A DNA stretch of 17,524 nucleotides from Ignavibacteriota bacterium. GTDB lineage: Bacteria; Bacteroidota; Kapaibacteriia; Palsa-1295. Below are positions 7,778-15,023 of the stretch, piece after piece. Location: positions 6,720 through 24,243 of the forward strand of contig PLXB01000408.1 in the NCBI GenBank assembly GCA_003151215.1, in the 5' to 3' direction. The notes beneath the pieces are model-generated. The model was not told where the DNA came from and made no database searches. It saw only the letters and a program-made list of their open reading frames with translations. Both the position numbers and the translations under genes were made by a program. The stretch's first letter is position 1, and each line of letters begins with the position of its first letter.

Positions 7778-7797
7778 ATATAAGAATTTCTTATTAT
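7769..7797 (+). promoter_or_regulatory. Predicted promoter of the sigma/anti-sigma operon
   Basis: TTTACA (7769-7774) and TATTAT (7792-7797) are 17 nt apart, each matching five of six sigma70 consensus positions. Transcription would start near 7804, leaving a leader of about 20 nt that contains the ribosome-binding-like GAGGTG (7809-7814) before the GTG start. It looks like a housekeeping-type promoter rather than an ECF-type one. Confidence 0.5.
7780..7794. promoter_or_regulatory. Second short dyad within the promoter spacer
   Basis: ATAAGAA (7780-7786) and TTCTTAT (7788-7794) form a perfect 7-base inverted repeat around one central base, between the predicted -35 and -10 elements. With the larger dyad just upstream it suggests a repressor or activator site, but AT-rich sequence forms such repeats easily. 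Confidence 0.35.
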
Positions 7798-7825
7798 TCT
7801 TTATCATTGAGGTGTAATTATTCCC

Positions 7826-8773
7826 GTGTCGCAAAGTTCTTATAATACAGCAGGCAAGCCTCTGAAGGATGAAGAGAGGAGGAAGGCAGGCAGTGATCAA
7901 CCGGATGATCTATTTGATCATATTTCGTCTATGCCGACCGAAGACTTTCCGATCTTAGAAAATGGCTTATCTGGCGAATTGATCGCAGATGTGGAAGATA
8001 CTACTGTGGCTGAACTTCCGGAGATAATCGTAGTTCCGAAGTCCCGCTTCTTTGCAAACGGACAATATAAAAAACGTCCGATGATCGCAAGATCTTTTAC
8101 GGATGAGTTCATTGAGAAAAGAGCTGATAATACCGAAAACGATGAAGAGTGTTTTTTTCGTTATCAAAAAGGCGAAGATCCGGCCTTTTTTATTCTCTAC
8201 GAGCGCTATAAATCAAGCGTTTACTCATATTGCGCGAAGGTTCTGCTCTCTGCAGGACTTTCCGAAGAGCTGGTAGAGGATACATTTCAAGAAGTTTTTC
8301 TTCGTGTTTCGCAATATCGGCATACCTTTGTTTCCGGCGAGTTCAGAGCATGGATATTTACGGTAACCCGGAATACCTGCTTAAGCTCAAAAAAACGTGG
8401 CTTGCGGAATAACCTTTCTTCCGGTTCGCCGATTGATCCGGATACGGTTACCGACGATGAGGCGCTGACCGGGCAGACTAATGTCAGACGCTCTGATGAT
8501 CCGCTTGAGATACTGACTCAGAAGGAGCAAACAGATCTGCTGCTGGCTGCGATTGCAGAGCTTCCGGAGACATACCGAGAAGCGCTTTTGCTTAGCGAAT
8601 ATGAAGGATTGACGTATGAAGAGATCGGCAATTTGACGGGTACGTCGCTTTCAACGATTCGGATCCGAGTGTTCCGGGCAAAAAAAAGACTCAGAAAAGT
8701 TTTAAGCCCCATAATGGGGAAGGAATATACTGCGAGAGAAACCATCGCAGATCCAGAAGAGAATATAGTATGA
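7826..8773 (+). CDS. ECF-type RNA polymerase sigma factor with long N-terminal extension
   Basis: A 315-residue sigma-70 family factor of the ECF class, which redirects RNA polymerase to specific promoters. Region sigma-2 spans about 108-190 (DPAFFILYERY, VEDTFQEVFLRV, FRAWIFTVTRNTCL) and sigma-4 about 236-293 (LPETYREALLLSEYEGLTYEEIGN and a helix-turn-helix ending in RVFRAKKRL). Typical ECF factors have 160-200 residues; here an acidic, low-complexity extension of about 105 residues precedes sigma-2, and a linker of about 45 residues separates the two regions. The start is GTG 7826, with GAGGTG at 7809-7814; an in-frame TGA at 7808-7810 excludes anything longer, while Met36 or Met86 would shorten the extension. 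The stop overlaps the next start in ATGA, so translation is coupled to the partner anti-sigma factor. Target promoters are unknown. Confidence 0.92.
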   Translation: MSQSSYNTAGKPLKDEERRKAGSDQPDDLFDHISSMPTEDFPILENGLSGELIADVEDTTVAELPEIIVVPKSRFFANGQYKKRPMIARSFTDEFIEKRADNTENDEECFFRYQKGEDPAFFILYERYKSSVYSYCAKVLLSAGLSEELVEDTFQEVFLRVSQYRHTFVSGEFRAWIFTVTRNTCLSSKKRGLRNNLSSGSPIDPDTVTDDEALTGQTNVRRSDDPLEILTQKEQTDLLLAAIAELPETYREALLLSEYEGLTYEEIGNLTGTSLSTIRIRVFRAKKRLRKVLSPIMGKEYTARETIADPEENIV

Positions 8774-9546
8774 AAAAACAGACCCCACATATTACCGATG
8801 AGCATATCGTTGCATATCTAGATGGCGAGCTTCATGTAAGTCCGGAGTTCGAGCGTGAACTTCGCACCGATCCCGTACTTGCTCAGGCTGGAGCGGAATA
8901 TGCTGTGATCGCAAGATCAATGGCGGCAAGCGCTGCCGATTCTCGCTTTTTGCTTACTGCATCTATTGATGCACGTGCAAAGAAAGTGTTGCAAAGCATT
9001 ACAAAGCCGCGCAAGGCAGTTCGCACTGCAACGTCGGCTCCGAATGCAACGCCTGTTCGCACGATCCCTGCGCAAAGGAGCATCAAATATCTTTGGGCAA
9101 AACGTGCAACCATCGGCTTTGCTTTTGCATCGCTCTTAGCATTCTTATGGTTCAATTATAATGGCAAGAACGAGCTGATTACTCAGGTTCCGGTTCCAAT
9201 TATGAAATCATCTCCGGTGCCTGTACAGCAAACACCTGCTCCGGTTATTCCGCAAAGTGTTAAAGCTCCCGGTGGACAGGTTGCAATGAATTCCGGCGCA
9301 CAAATACATACTGCACCGGCACTTCATGTAACGAAAAATTTGGAATTACCAAAGAATTCGGTATCGAAAGACCTTGCAACAACAAATACAACGTCTCAGG
9401 AAGCGCCCCGGGTGGCTACGAATGAACAGGTTAAGACAGATCCTGCCGATGTCATGATTTCTCACCGCTACGCAAAGATGATCAAATCTACGCCCGTGGT
9501 CGAAGTCACTCAGAATGACCGGATGATTGAACAGGACCGCATGTAA
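8770..9546 (+). CDS. Membrane-anchored anti-sigma factor (probable)
   Basis: A 258-residue protein overlapping the sigma factor gene by 4 bases. The N-terminus (HITDEHIVAYLDGEL, residues 7-21) resembles the start of cytoplasmic anti-sigma domains that bind ECF factors, but there is no cysteine, so the zinc-binding HxxxCxxC of ZAS domains is absent. A single transmembrane helix fits at about 112-130 (ATIGFAFASLLAFLWFNY), preceded by basic residues, which puts the N-terminus inside. The C-terminal 125 residues are predicted periplasmic, rich in Pro, Val, Ala, Thr and Gln (from about 140, PVPIMKSSPVPVQQTPAPV), and probably extended. Role, by family and context: it holds the sigma factor at the membrane until an envelope signal triggers release, perhaps by proteolysis. 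The sequence match is short, so gene order carries much of the call. Confidence 0.78.
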   Translation: MKKQTPHITDEHIVAYLDGELHVSPEFERELRTDPVLAQAGAEYAVIARSMAASAADSRFLLTASIDARAKKVLQSITKPRKAVRTATSAPNATPVRTIPAQRSIKYLWAKRATIGFAFASLLAFLWFNYNGKNELITQVPVPIMKSSPVPVQQTPAPVIPQSVKAPGGQVAMNSGAQIHTAPALHVTKNLELPKNSVSKDLATTNTTSQEAPRVATNEQVKTDPADVMISHRYAKMIKSTPVVEVTQNDRMIEQDRM

Positions 9547-9561
9547 TTTTCATGGTCAATG

Positions 9562-9593
9562 ATCTCTTTCTATCACCTCTGATTTGAAGAGAT
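9562..9593 (+). other. Weak stem-loop between anti-sigma and third operon gene
   Basis: ATCTCTT (9562-9568) is complementary to AAGAGAT (9587-9593) across an 18-nt loop in the 70-base gap before the third gene. There is no T-run, so it is not a clear terminator. It could slow decay or attenuate transcription, or be chance. Confidence 0.2.
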
Positions 9594-9616
9594 GAAATAA
9601 GAGTTTTGGTGAAAAA

Positions 9617-11383
9617 GTGAAAACTGAATTCGAGAAAGTACAACAACCGGCAAGAGCCGCAAGTATCATTAGTATGCTTGTGGCTTTTGTCGTATTGTTT
9701 AGTCTCACAAGATCTTTTGCACAAGCTTCTCAAGATTCACCGAAGAAGTATGATGCTCCGGTTCGCGCACAAAAGGCATCGGAATATATCAAGAGTATCG
9801 ATGATCTGATGCACGATCGCCTCGAAGAAGAGCGCGTGAAGTATGGCTCCGCTATTGCTCCGGAGCTTTTGCGCCTTGAAGCCGATTATATTCGTACCGA
9901 TGCACCGACCGGAGAAATCGTTTTACATGAGGCGACCTTTCACCTTGAGCCGCGTTATATGTCTTTTTCAGCCGAAGGACGCCAGAAAACAGATTCGACG
10001 AACATTGCGCCTCAATCGGTAATGTATTTTGTAGGGTCTGCTCGCACGCCGCTTGCGCTTCCGCTGGTCAGCAATCTCTCGAAAGTTCTTTCCGGCGATG
10101 AAGCATCATATACAGTATTCCTCGGGATATTGCCTCTTCCCAAGCCCCCTGATTCAAAAAGTGATTCGATTCGTTATTACGTCATTATTGAACGCGCCAT
10201 TGAATCGAATAAGAGTGAAAGCGAAAGCAAGTTCGAGCGTTATGCAAAGGAATTTACTGCCCGTCCCGGTGATCCGATCCGTTTGCGATTAGAAAATACA
10301 CCACCCGACAGGCAGGAATATATTCTGAAGATCGAAGATAATGCGACGCTCAATTTTTATGAAGATTTTGCGCGCCATTTTAAAGAAGATATTATCCTCA
10401 ATGGGGACCGTTTGAAATATGAATTGCGTAAGGCGGATATTTCCATGCTGTCGTCCCGTCTTTCTATCCCGTATACGGTTGCGCGCACATCGGCGATCAA
10501 GGTCGAGTTGCTTTCCGTCGTCGATCCGGCTCATCCGCTGGTGCTCATTGATTCGAACATGCGTCCGGCAGATTATCTTGCCGAGCACGATATGAAGCCC
10601 TATCCGAATGGCACCTATCAATACCGTGTGACTGCCAAAGAAATCGGATCAGGTAACGTCCTTTTCCAAGAGACCAAGAGTTTTGAAAAGAAATCGCCGA
10701 TGCTTGTCGGAAATTCCGTTTCGATCAATGCCAGCGATACGGTAGAAGTCGGCGGCAAAAAAGAGACGACTCAGAAAATACTGCAGAATTTAGCGCTTGC
10801 CAAAACAGTTGCCGAAACCAAGGTACAAACTCTCATGGCAACAGTAGATAAATTTCATGAAGATAACGATGAATTAAAAAGAGAGGTTGACGCAGAACAT
10901 GGCAGCGTGATCGCAGGTCTGCGTTACAGAGTAGGAATGGGTTTTCTGGGAAGCAGTACCGGTATCAACCTTTTTGTCGGGGTTGAATCGAATGTCCCGT
11001 CGCTTACCCTTGATCTTTCCTATGGCTTGCTCACAGCAAGTGTACCATATCTCAATTATGAAACACCTCCAAATTTCTCGCAGATATTCTCATCGCCGAA
11101 ATCTCTTGGTTTGCAGTTAGGCTGGTCTCCGCTTACGGTGTTTAGTATTATTCAGCCCGTAGTTCGTCTCGGATTCTACGGTATCTATTCAGCACAAACG
11201 GCTGCGACAATTGGCGGGATCCATTCTGCGACTCTCTTTGCTCCTTCGCTTGGTATTATGTCTACTCCCGGCGGAGTGGGAACAAGCGTTGGAATTGATT
11301 TAACTGTCGGCCCGATCTTCGGTCTTGGTATTCAATCTCCGGCAATATGGGATGTCCAGATGAAATTCTATATCCGGCTCTGA
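9617..11383 (+). CDS. Exported protein with coiled coil and beta-rich C-terminus, probable output or sensor of the sigma operon
   Basis: I do not recognise a named family for this 588-residue protein. A signal peptide covers residues 1-37 (hydrophobic 15-30, likely cleavage after AQA at 35-37). Residues about 40-290 are mixed alpha/beta. Around 300-360 the pattern ending YPNGTYQYRVTAKE and LFQETKSFEK resembles Ig-like, FlgD-type modules. A coiled coil runs about 380-430 (ALAKTVAETKVQTLMATVDKF onward). The last 155 residues alternate polar and apolar positions with many Gly and aromatic residues and end in FYIRL, which could be a small outer-membrane beta-barrel. Start is GTG 9617; a weak AAGAG-like site precedes it. 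It follows the anti-sigma gene by 70 bases on the same strand, so it may be the envelope component the sigma pair monitors or controls. It ends 2 bases before the convergent glycosyltransferase. Architecture is inferred by eye. Confidence 0.72.
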   Translation: MKTEFEKVQQPARAASIISMLVAFVVLFSLTRSFAQASQDSPKKYDAPVRAQKASEYIKSIDDLMHDRLEEERVKYGSAIAPELLRLEADYIRTDAPTGEIVLHEATFHLEPRYMSFSAEGRQKTDSTNIAPQSVMYFVGSARTPLALPLVSNLSKVLSGDEASYTVFLGILPLPKPPDSKSDSIRYYVIIERAIESNKSESESKFERYAKEFTARPGDPIRLRLENTPPDRQEYILKIEDNATLNFYEDFARHFKEDIILNGDRLKYELRKADISMLSSRLSIPYTVARTSAIKVELLSVVDPAHPLVLIDSNMRPADYLAEHDMKPYPNGTYQYRVTAKEIGSGNVLFQETKSFEKKSPMLVGNSVSINASDTVEVGGKKETTQKILQNLALAKTVAETKVQTLMATVDKFHEDNDELKREVDAEHGSVIAGLRYRVGMGFLGSSTGINLFVGVESNVPSLTLDLSYGLLTASVPYLNYETPPNFSQIFSSPKSLGLQLGWSPLTVFSIIQPVVRLGFYGIYSAQTAATIGGIHSATLFAPSLGIMSTPGGVGTSVGIDLTVGPIFGLGIQSPAIWDVQMKFYIRL

Positions 11384-11385
11384 TC

Positions 11386-12174
11386 TTATCGTACTTCTTC
11401 CCATACCTGGCTCACGGATTTATTTCTCAGGAGAACTGAAACTCCGTTCTTGATCCAATCGGAATAAACTTTTACATATCCATATTTCCTGTATCTTCGC
11501 GGAGATTCATAGACTAAAAGTTTGCCGTCATATTTTAATTTCCCAAAATAATGGATACGTTTAAAGAATTCGAAATCTTCGCCGGCACTAAGTTTTTCGT
11601 CATATCCGTGCAAAGACTCAAATGATGACGCACGCACGATCTGGCATTCGCCGCGCCCCATTCCTATTCCGAAAAGGTTAAGATAGCGAACGTACTGATT
11701 AAAAAAACCATGAAAGAGTCTGTCTGAAAACCTTCGCTCTTCCGGGATCACTTCCACTTTCACTGCAAGTGCGCTGAGCGCCGGATCGATGGACATACGC
11801 ATCACGATGTGATCGAAAAATGCCGTAATATTGGGAATTTGTGTATCGGCATTGAGGAAGACGAGAATTTCTCCTGAAGCGAGCGCTGCGCCGCGGTTGC
11901 GTCCTTCGGCAATGGTTTGCCGATGCGATATATCGTCGTGGATTGCAATCAGATCGGCAAATTCAGCGGCAATAGCAAGTGTTCCGTCGTTCGATGCTCC
12001 ATCGCTGACAATGATCTCAATTCCAAATCGTTTTTTTAATTCCGGCGTGAATTGTTTGAGGGAGCCGGCAAGCAATTTCTCTTCGTTAAGCGTAGGAATA
12101 ATAACGGAAATCTTTTGCGAACCGGAAATAGCCGCAGCATTTTTTTTTGATCGTATGACTTTTTCTCTTTTCAT
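11386..12174 (-). CDS. Family 2 glycosyltransferase
   Basis: A 262-residue GT-A fold glycosyltransferase that should transfer a sugar from a nucleotide-sugar donor to a lipid, glycan or other acceptor at the cytoplasmic face. The N-terminal nucleotide-binding strand KISVIIPTLNEE (21-32) is typical of GT2, followed by IIVSDGASNDGT (54-65), GRNRGAALASGEILVFLNADT (91-111, in which Asp110 is the metal-binding DxD equivalent) and a GEDFEFFKR acceptor-side motif. No transmembrane segment is evident, and there is a basic N-terminal tail of 20 residues. Overall it resembles small dolichyl-phosphate-mannose-synthase-like or selenodomain-associated GT2 proteins. It is the last gene of the minus-strand operon, 54 nt after the GH57 gene. 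No clear ribosome-binding site precedes the ATG. Acceptor and donor cannot be told from sequence. Confidence 0.88.
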   Translation of the reverse strand: MKREKVIRSKKNAAAISGSQKISVIIPTLNEEKLLAGSLKQFTPELKKRFGIEIIVSDGASNDGTLAIAAEFADLIAIHDDISHRQTIAEGRNRGAALASGEILVFLNADTQIPNITAFFDHIVMRMSIDPALSALAVKVEVIPEERRFSDRLFHGFFNQYVRYLNLFGIGMGRGECQIVRASSFESLHGYDEKLSAGEDFEFFKRIHYFGKLKYDGKLLVYESPRRYRKYGYVKVYSDWIKNGVSVLLRNKSVSQVWEEVR

Positions 12175-12228
12175 ATTAGCTGAGGTGCATCTGAGGCACG
12201 GAATATCAGCAAGGGTGTATGTACACGT

Positions 12229-14355
12229 TCAGATATTTGCAACACGAATCCTGAGTTTTACGTCCCACGTCTCCTGAGGTTTTAATGATATATCCCATAA
12301 GGCAAAAATTATTGACCCTTGATATACGCGCTCGAATCCCGCTTCGCTTAAGGAAACTGTTTCTATCGGAGTCCGCCAAAAGCTGCATTGCTTCCCTGAA
12401 TGCAGTGTTATCTTAAACCCTGTCCATTCATCAACAAGTGAAAGTTCAAAAGCCTCACGAATCTCTCCGGTGCTATTCATCTGCTTCTTTTTTATTTCCA
12501 CGCCCGGCGTTTCATAATACCGGTCAGTTGCATCACCTGCCAGCAATCCGAATGTCCATTCTGATGCGAAACGGAATGAAAGTGCGCTGTCGGAATCATT
12601 GGTTATAGAAAGATTCGCATCAAGAATATCTGATCCAATTTCTAATTGCAGAGATTTATTGAGCGTGATCGGATAGTCCGTTTCATCGAAAAATACATTA
12701 CCGGTATGAAGGAATTCAATTGTTGCCTCAGTTTCTGATATATGTACGTGCGGTTTGATATTCGCTTTAAAAAAATCTCCATGTTCGAGGAATGTCATTT
12801 TTTGAAGATCTTTTACCGTTACATCTTCGCTCAGAAAATGTTCGATGAATGAGCCATGGCGATACCAGTCATAAATAAGATAATCCTCAAGTCCTTTTTC
12901 CTTTGTCAGGACAATATCATGAATGGATTTCGAAGTGTTATCGGCATTATCGGAGTTTTGGGCCGCTGTAAGTTTCGCATGGGATGGCTCTACAATTCTG
13001 TCAATAAAATTCGAAAGGTTAAAAGCTTTGGGCTTAAAATCTATTCCGCTTATTGCGGCACCCCGACCCGAATCAATCTGGATACGAAGAAATTTATTCT
13101 CCAGTACGATATTACTTGTGTCGGTAATTTCAGTATGGAGTTCATTTTTTCTCTCCAGGGCAGATAGCTGTTGCTCGGCAGTAAGAAGATGAGTATACAC
13201 TTCATGACGCAGATTCGCAAGATAGATGCCTCCGAAGACGCCATGCCAATAGGGATCGTTGCACTCGGCGGCAAGGAGGTGGTTATAAGCCGTTTGATAT
13301 TGTTTTGTTTTCTTCAGCGATGCCTGCGATAACGCAAATTGTTTACTTGCATTCATCACGCGCTTATGAAGATGGTTGGACTCCGGGTATTTGACGAAGA
13401 AATTTCTCCAGAATCCACCGCGGACAAATTGGCCGTATTCTTTCCACTCTTCGGTATTTGCAGAAAGTAATTTGACTAAAGCCTCGTACTTTATATTCGC
13501 TTTCGGCGTAGGTAATGACCACTGCATCATCTCGGCATAACTTGCATTTGGCAGATATATTCTGCCTTTAGGAGGTAATATTTTTACTGCTTCGGTAAAG
13601 TGGATGGTTCTCAGCCAGGAAGAGTTTTCATCCAGCTTACGAAAAAATTCTTCCAGCCATCCTTGTTTATAGACATGATCGAATGTCTTCGGCCAGACAC
13701 CGAATTTCTCGCCATCGTCGGCAAAAGTAATGATATTCTTGCCGCTTTCAGATGCGGCATCATGTAAAATTTTTATCGTTTCATCGACAGGAGCAAAGGG
13801 GATCGTATAGCGCAAATCTTTCGAGATCGGAAAAATTGCAACTGATTTCCCCTGATCTTCGGTCAGATAATAACCGCTCAGATCTTCTTCCTCTAATCCT
13901 GCAGCCCTGAAATGCGTATCATCTAAGATCGTATATGCCATTTTTGCATCTGAAAGAGTAGATGCCAGTTGCTGTTCCCAAATGCGCTCGGCTAACCACA
14001 TTCCTTGAGGCTTCATACCCAATGTTTTTTCGATGAACGCTGAAAGTTTTTTTATCTGGGCGAGCCGGTCACTTTCGGAGAAAACGGCAAGGATCGGTTC
14101 GTAATATCCTCCGGAAATGATCTCCACTTGTCCGCTCCCAACGAATGACTGAAGCATTGCAAGATATTCTGGATGATGTTTAGCGAACCATTCGAGCAGT
14201 ATGCCGGAAAAATGTGTGGCAAACCGGAGATGAAATTTTTGTGCAAGTTGAAAAAAAGGAAGGTAGGATTTTTGGTATGCCCCTTCGATCACATAATCGA
14301 AGTTGCCGATGGGTTGATGGTTATGTGTGGCAAAACAAAAATTGACGATTTTCAT
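12229..14355 (-). CDS. GH57 4-alpha-glucanotransferase / alpha-amylase-type enzyme
   Basis: A 708-residue glycoside hydrolase family 57 enzyme acting on alpha-1,4-glucans such as glycogen or maltodextrins, most likely a 4-alpha-glucanotransferase. The N-terminal catalytic barrel opens with the GH57 signature HNHQP (11-15). The nucleophile Glu123 lies in MWLAERIWE and the acid/base Asp214 in TFADDGEKFG. From memory these are the same residue numbers as in the Thermococcus litoralis enzyme, so the N-terminus aligns without gaps and supports this start. A central region and a beta-rich C-terminal domain (from about 400) match the usual accessory domains of this group. There is no signal peptide, so it is cytoplasmic and probably involved in storage-glucan turnover. 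The ATG overlaps the rsmG stop in ATGA, with AGGA five bases before it, so the two are translationally coupled. Confidence 0.93.
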   Translation of the reverse strand: MKIVNFCFATHNHQPIGNFDYVIEGAYQKSYLPFFQLAQKFHLRFATHFSGILLEWFAKHHPEYLAMLQSFVGSGQVEIISGGYYEPILAVFSESDRLAQIKKLSAFIEKTLGMKPQGMWLAERIWEQQLASTLSDAKMAYTILDDTHFRAAGLEEEDLSGYYLTEDQGKSVAIFPISKDLRYTIPFAPVDETIKILHDAASESGKNIITFADDGEKFGVWPKTFDHVYKQGWLEEFFRKLDENSSWLRTIHFTEAVKILPPKGRIYLPNASYAEMMQWSLPTPKANIKYEALVKLLSANTEEWKEYGQFVRGGFWRNFFVKYPESNHLHKRVMNASKQFALSQASLKKTKQYQTAYNHLLAAECNDPYWHGVFGGIYLANLRHEVYTHLLTAEQQLSALERKNELHTEITDTSNIVLENKFLRIQIDSGRGAAISGIDFKPKAFNLSNFIDRIVEPSHAKLTAAQNSDNADNTSKSIHDIVLTKEKGLEDYLIYDWYRHGSFIEHFLSEDVTVKDLQKMTFLEHGDFFKANIKPHVHISETEATIEFLHTGNVFFDETDYPITLNKSLQLEIGSDILDANLSITNDSDSALSFRFASEWTFGLLAGDATDRYYETPGVEIKKKQMNSTGEIREAFELSLVDEWTGFKITLHSGKQCSFWRTPIETVSLSEAGFERVYQGSIIFALWDISLKPQETWDVKLRIRVANI

Positions 14356-15023
14356 ATTATCCTAACACGAACGATCTTCTTTTCCTCTTTCATAAATTCA
14401 TCATAACCTACAAGTGAAAGCTTTTTGACCTCAATGGACTTTATAAATTTAAGTCTCTCGGCTTTTTCCGTCTCTTCGGTAAGATCACCGCCTTTCAATG
14501 AAAGTAAGATACCGCCGGATTTCAAAAGTTCACGCGACCAGTTCAGCAATTCATCCAGCGGTGCAACGGCACGAGTGATGACGACATCATATTTTCGTTT
14601 ATGCTCTTTTTGCTTTGTCAGCAATTCCGCACGGGCAATAATAGCCTGAGTCTTATCGAGACTCAGAGCCTTTGCCATTGCTTCTGTCGCGGCGATCTTC
14701 TTGCCAATCGAATCGCGAAGAACCAGAGAAATATCCGGACGAGCGATCTTGATAGGAATGCCGGGCAAGCCTCCGCCGGTGCCGAGATCAAAAACTTTTG
14801 CTTCTCCTGATATTCCGGCAAGATCAATATGAGGAAAAACGAGGGTAAGGGAATGCAGAATATGTTTGGAAAGAACATTTTCTTCGTCTTTCCGTGAGAT
14901 CAAGTTAACAACCTGATTCTTAGTGCGAAGAAGCTCAGCATAAGTGCTGAGCTTCCCGAGTTGCTCGTCCGATAATTGCAATCCGTTCGCTGCTGCAATT
15001 ACATTAAGTGCGGCGATCGTCAT
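14352..15023 (-). CDS. rsmG: 16S rRNA (guanine-N7) methyltransferase RsmG (GidB)
   Basis: RsmG methylates a conserved guanine of 16S rRNA (G527 in E. coli) using S-adenosylmethionine; in other bacteria its loss gives low-level streptomycin resistance. This copy has 223 residues, normal for the family. The SAM-binding loop FDLGTGGGLPGIPI spans 78-91, DSIGKK 104-109 carries the adenosine-side acidic residue, and the family-typical ITRAVAPLDELL is at 149-160. All main motifs are intact. The start ATG overlaps the upstream stop by one base (TAATG) and the stop overlaps the GH57 start by four, so it sits firmly inside the operon. It is not beside mnmG, parAB or other origin-linked genes where gidB often occurs. 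Confidence 0.96.
   Translation of the reverse strand: MTIAALNVIAAANGLQLSDEQLGKLSTYAELLRTKNQVVNLISRKDEENVLSKHILHSLTLVFPHIDLAGISGEAKVFDLGTGGGLPGIPIKIARPDISLVLRDSIGKKIAATEAMAKALSLDKTQAIIARAELLTKQKEHKRKYDVVITRAVAPLDELLNWSRELLKSGGILLSLKGGDLTEETEKAERLKFIKSIEVKKLSLVGYDEFMKEEKKIVRVRII

Noticed and set aside
7597..7825. Chromosomal replication origin at the DnaA-like boxes
   Set aside because: There are only two near-matches, no dnaA, dnaN or mnmG nearby, and the AT-rich part is explained by the promoter.
12179..12197. CTGAGG direct repeat in the gap between the GH57 and GT2 genes
   Set aside because: Six-base repeat with no further copies; likely chance.
12856..13192. Plus-strand open frames opposite the GH57 gene
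   Set aside because: They are antisense to a fully supported enzyme, have no family resemblance and no ribosome-binding site; treated as chance open frames.
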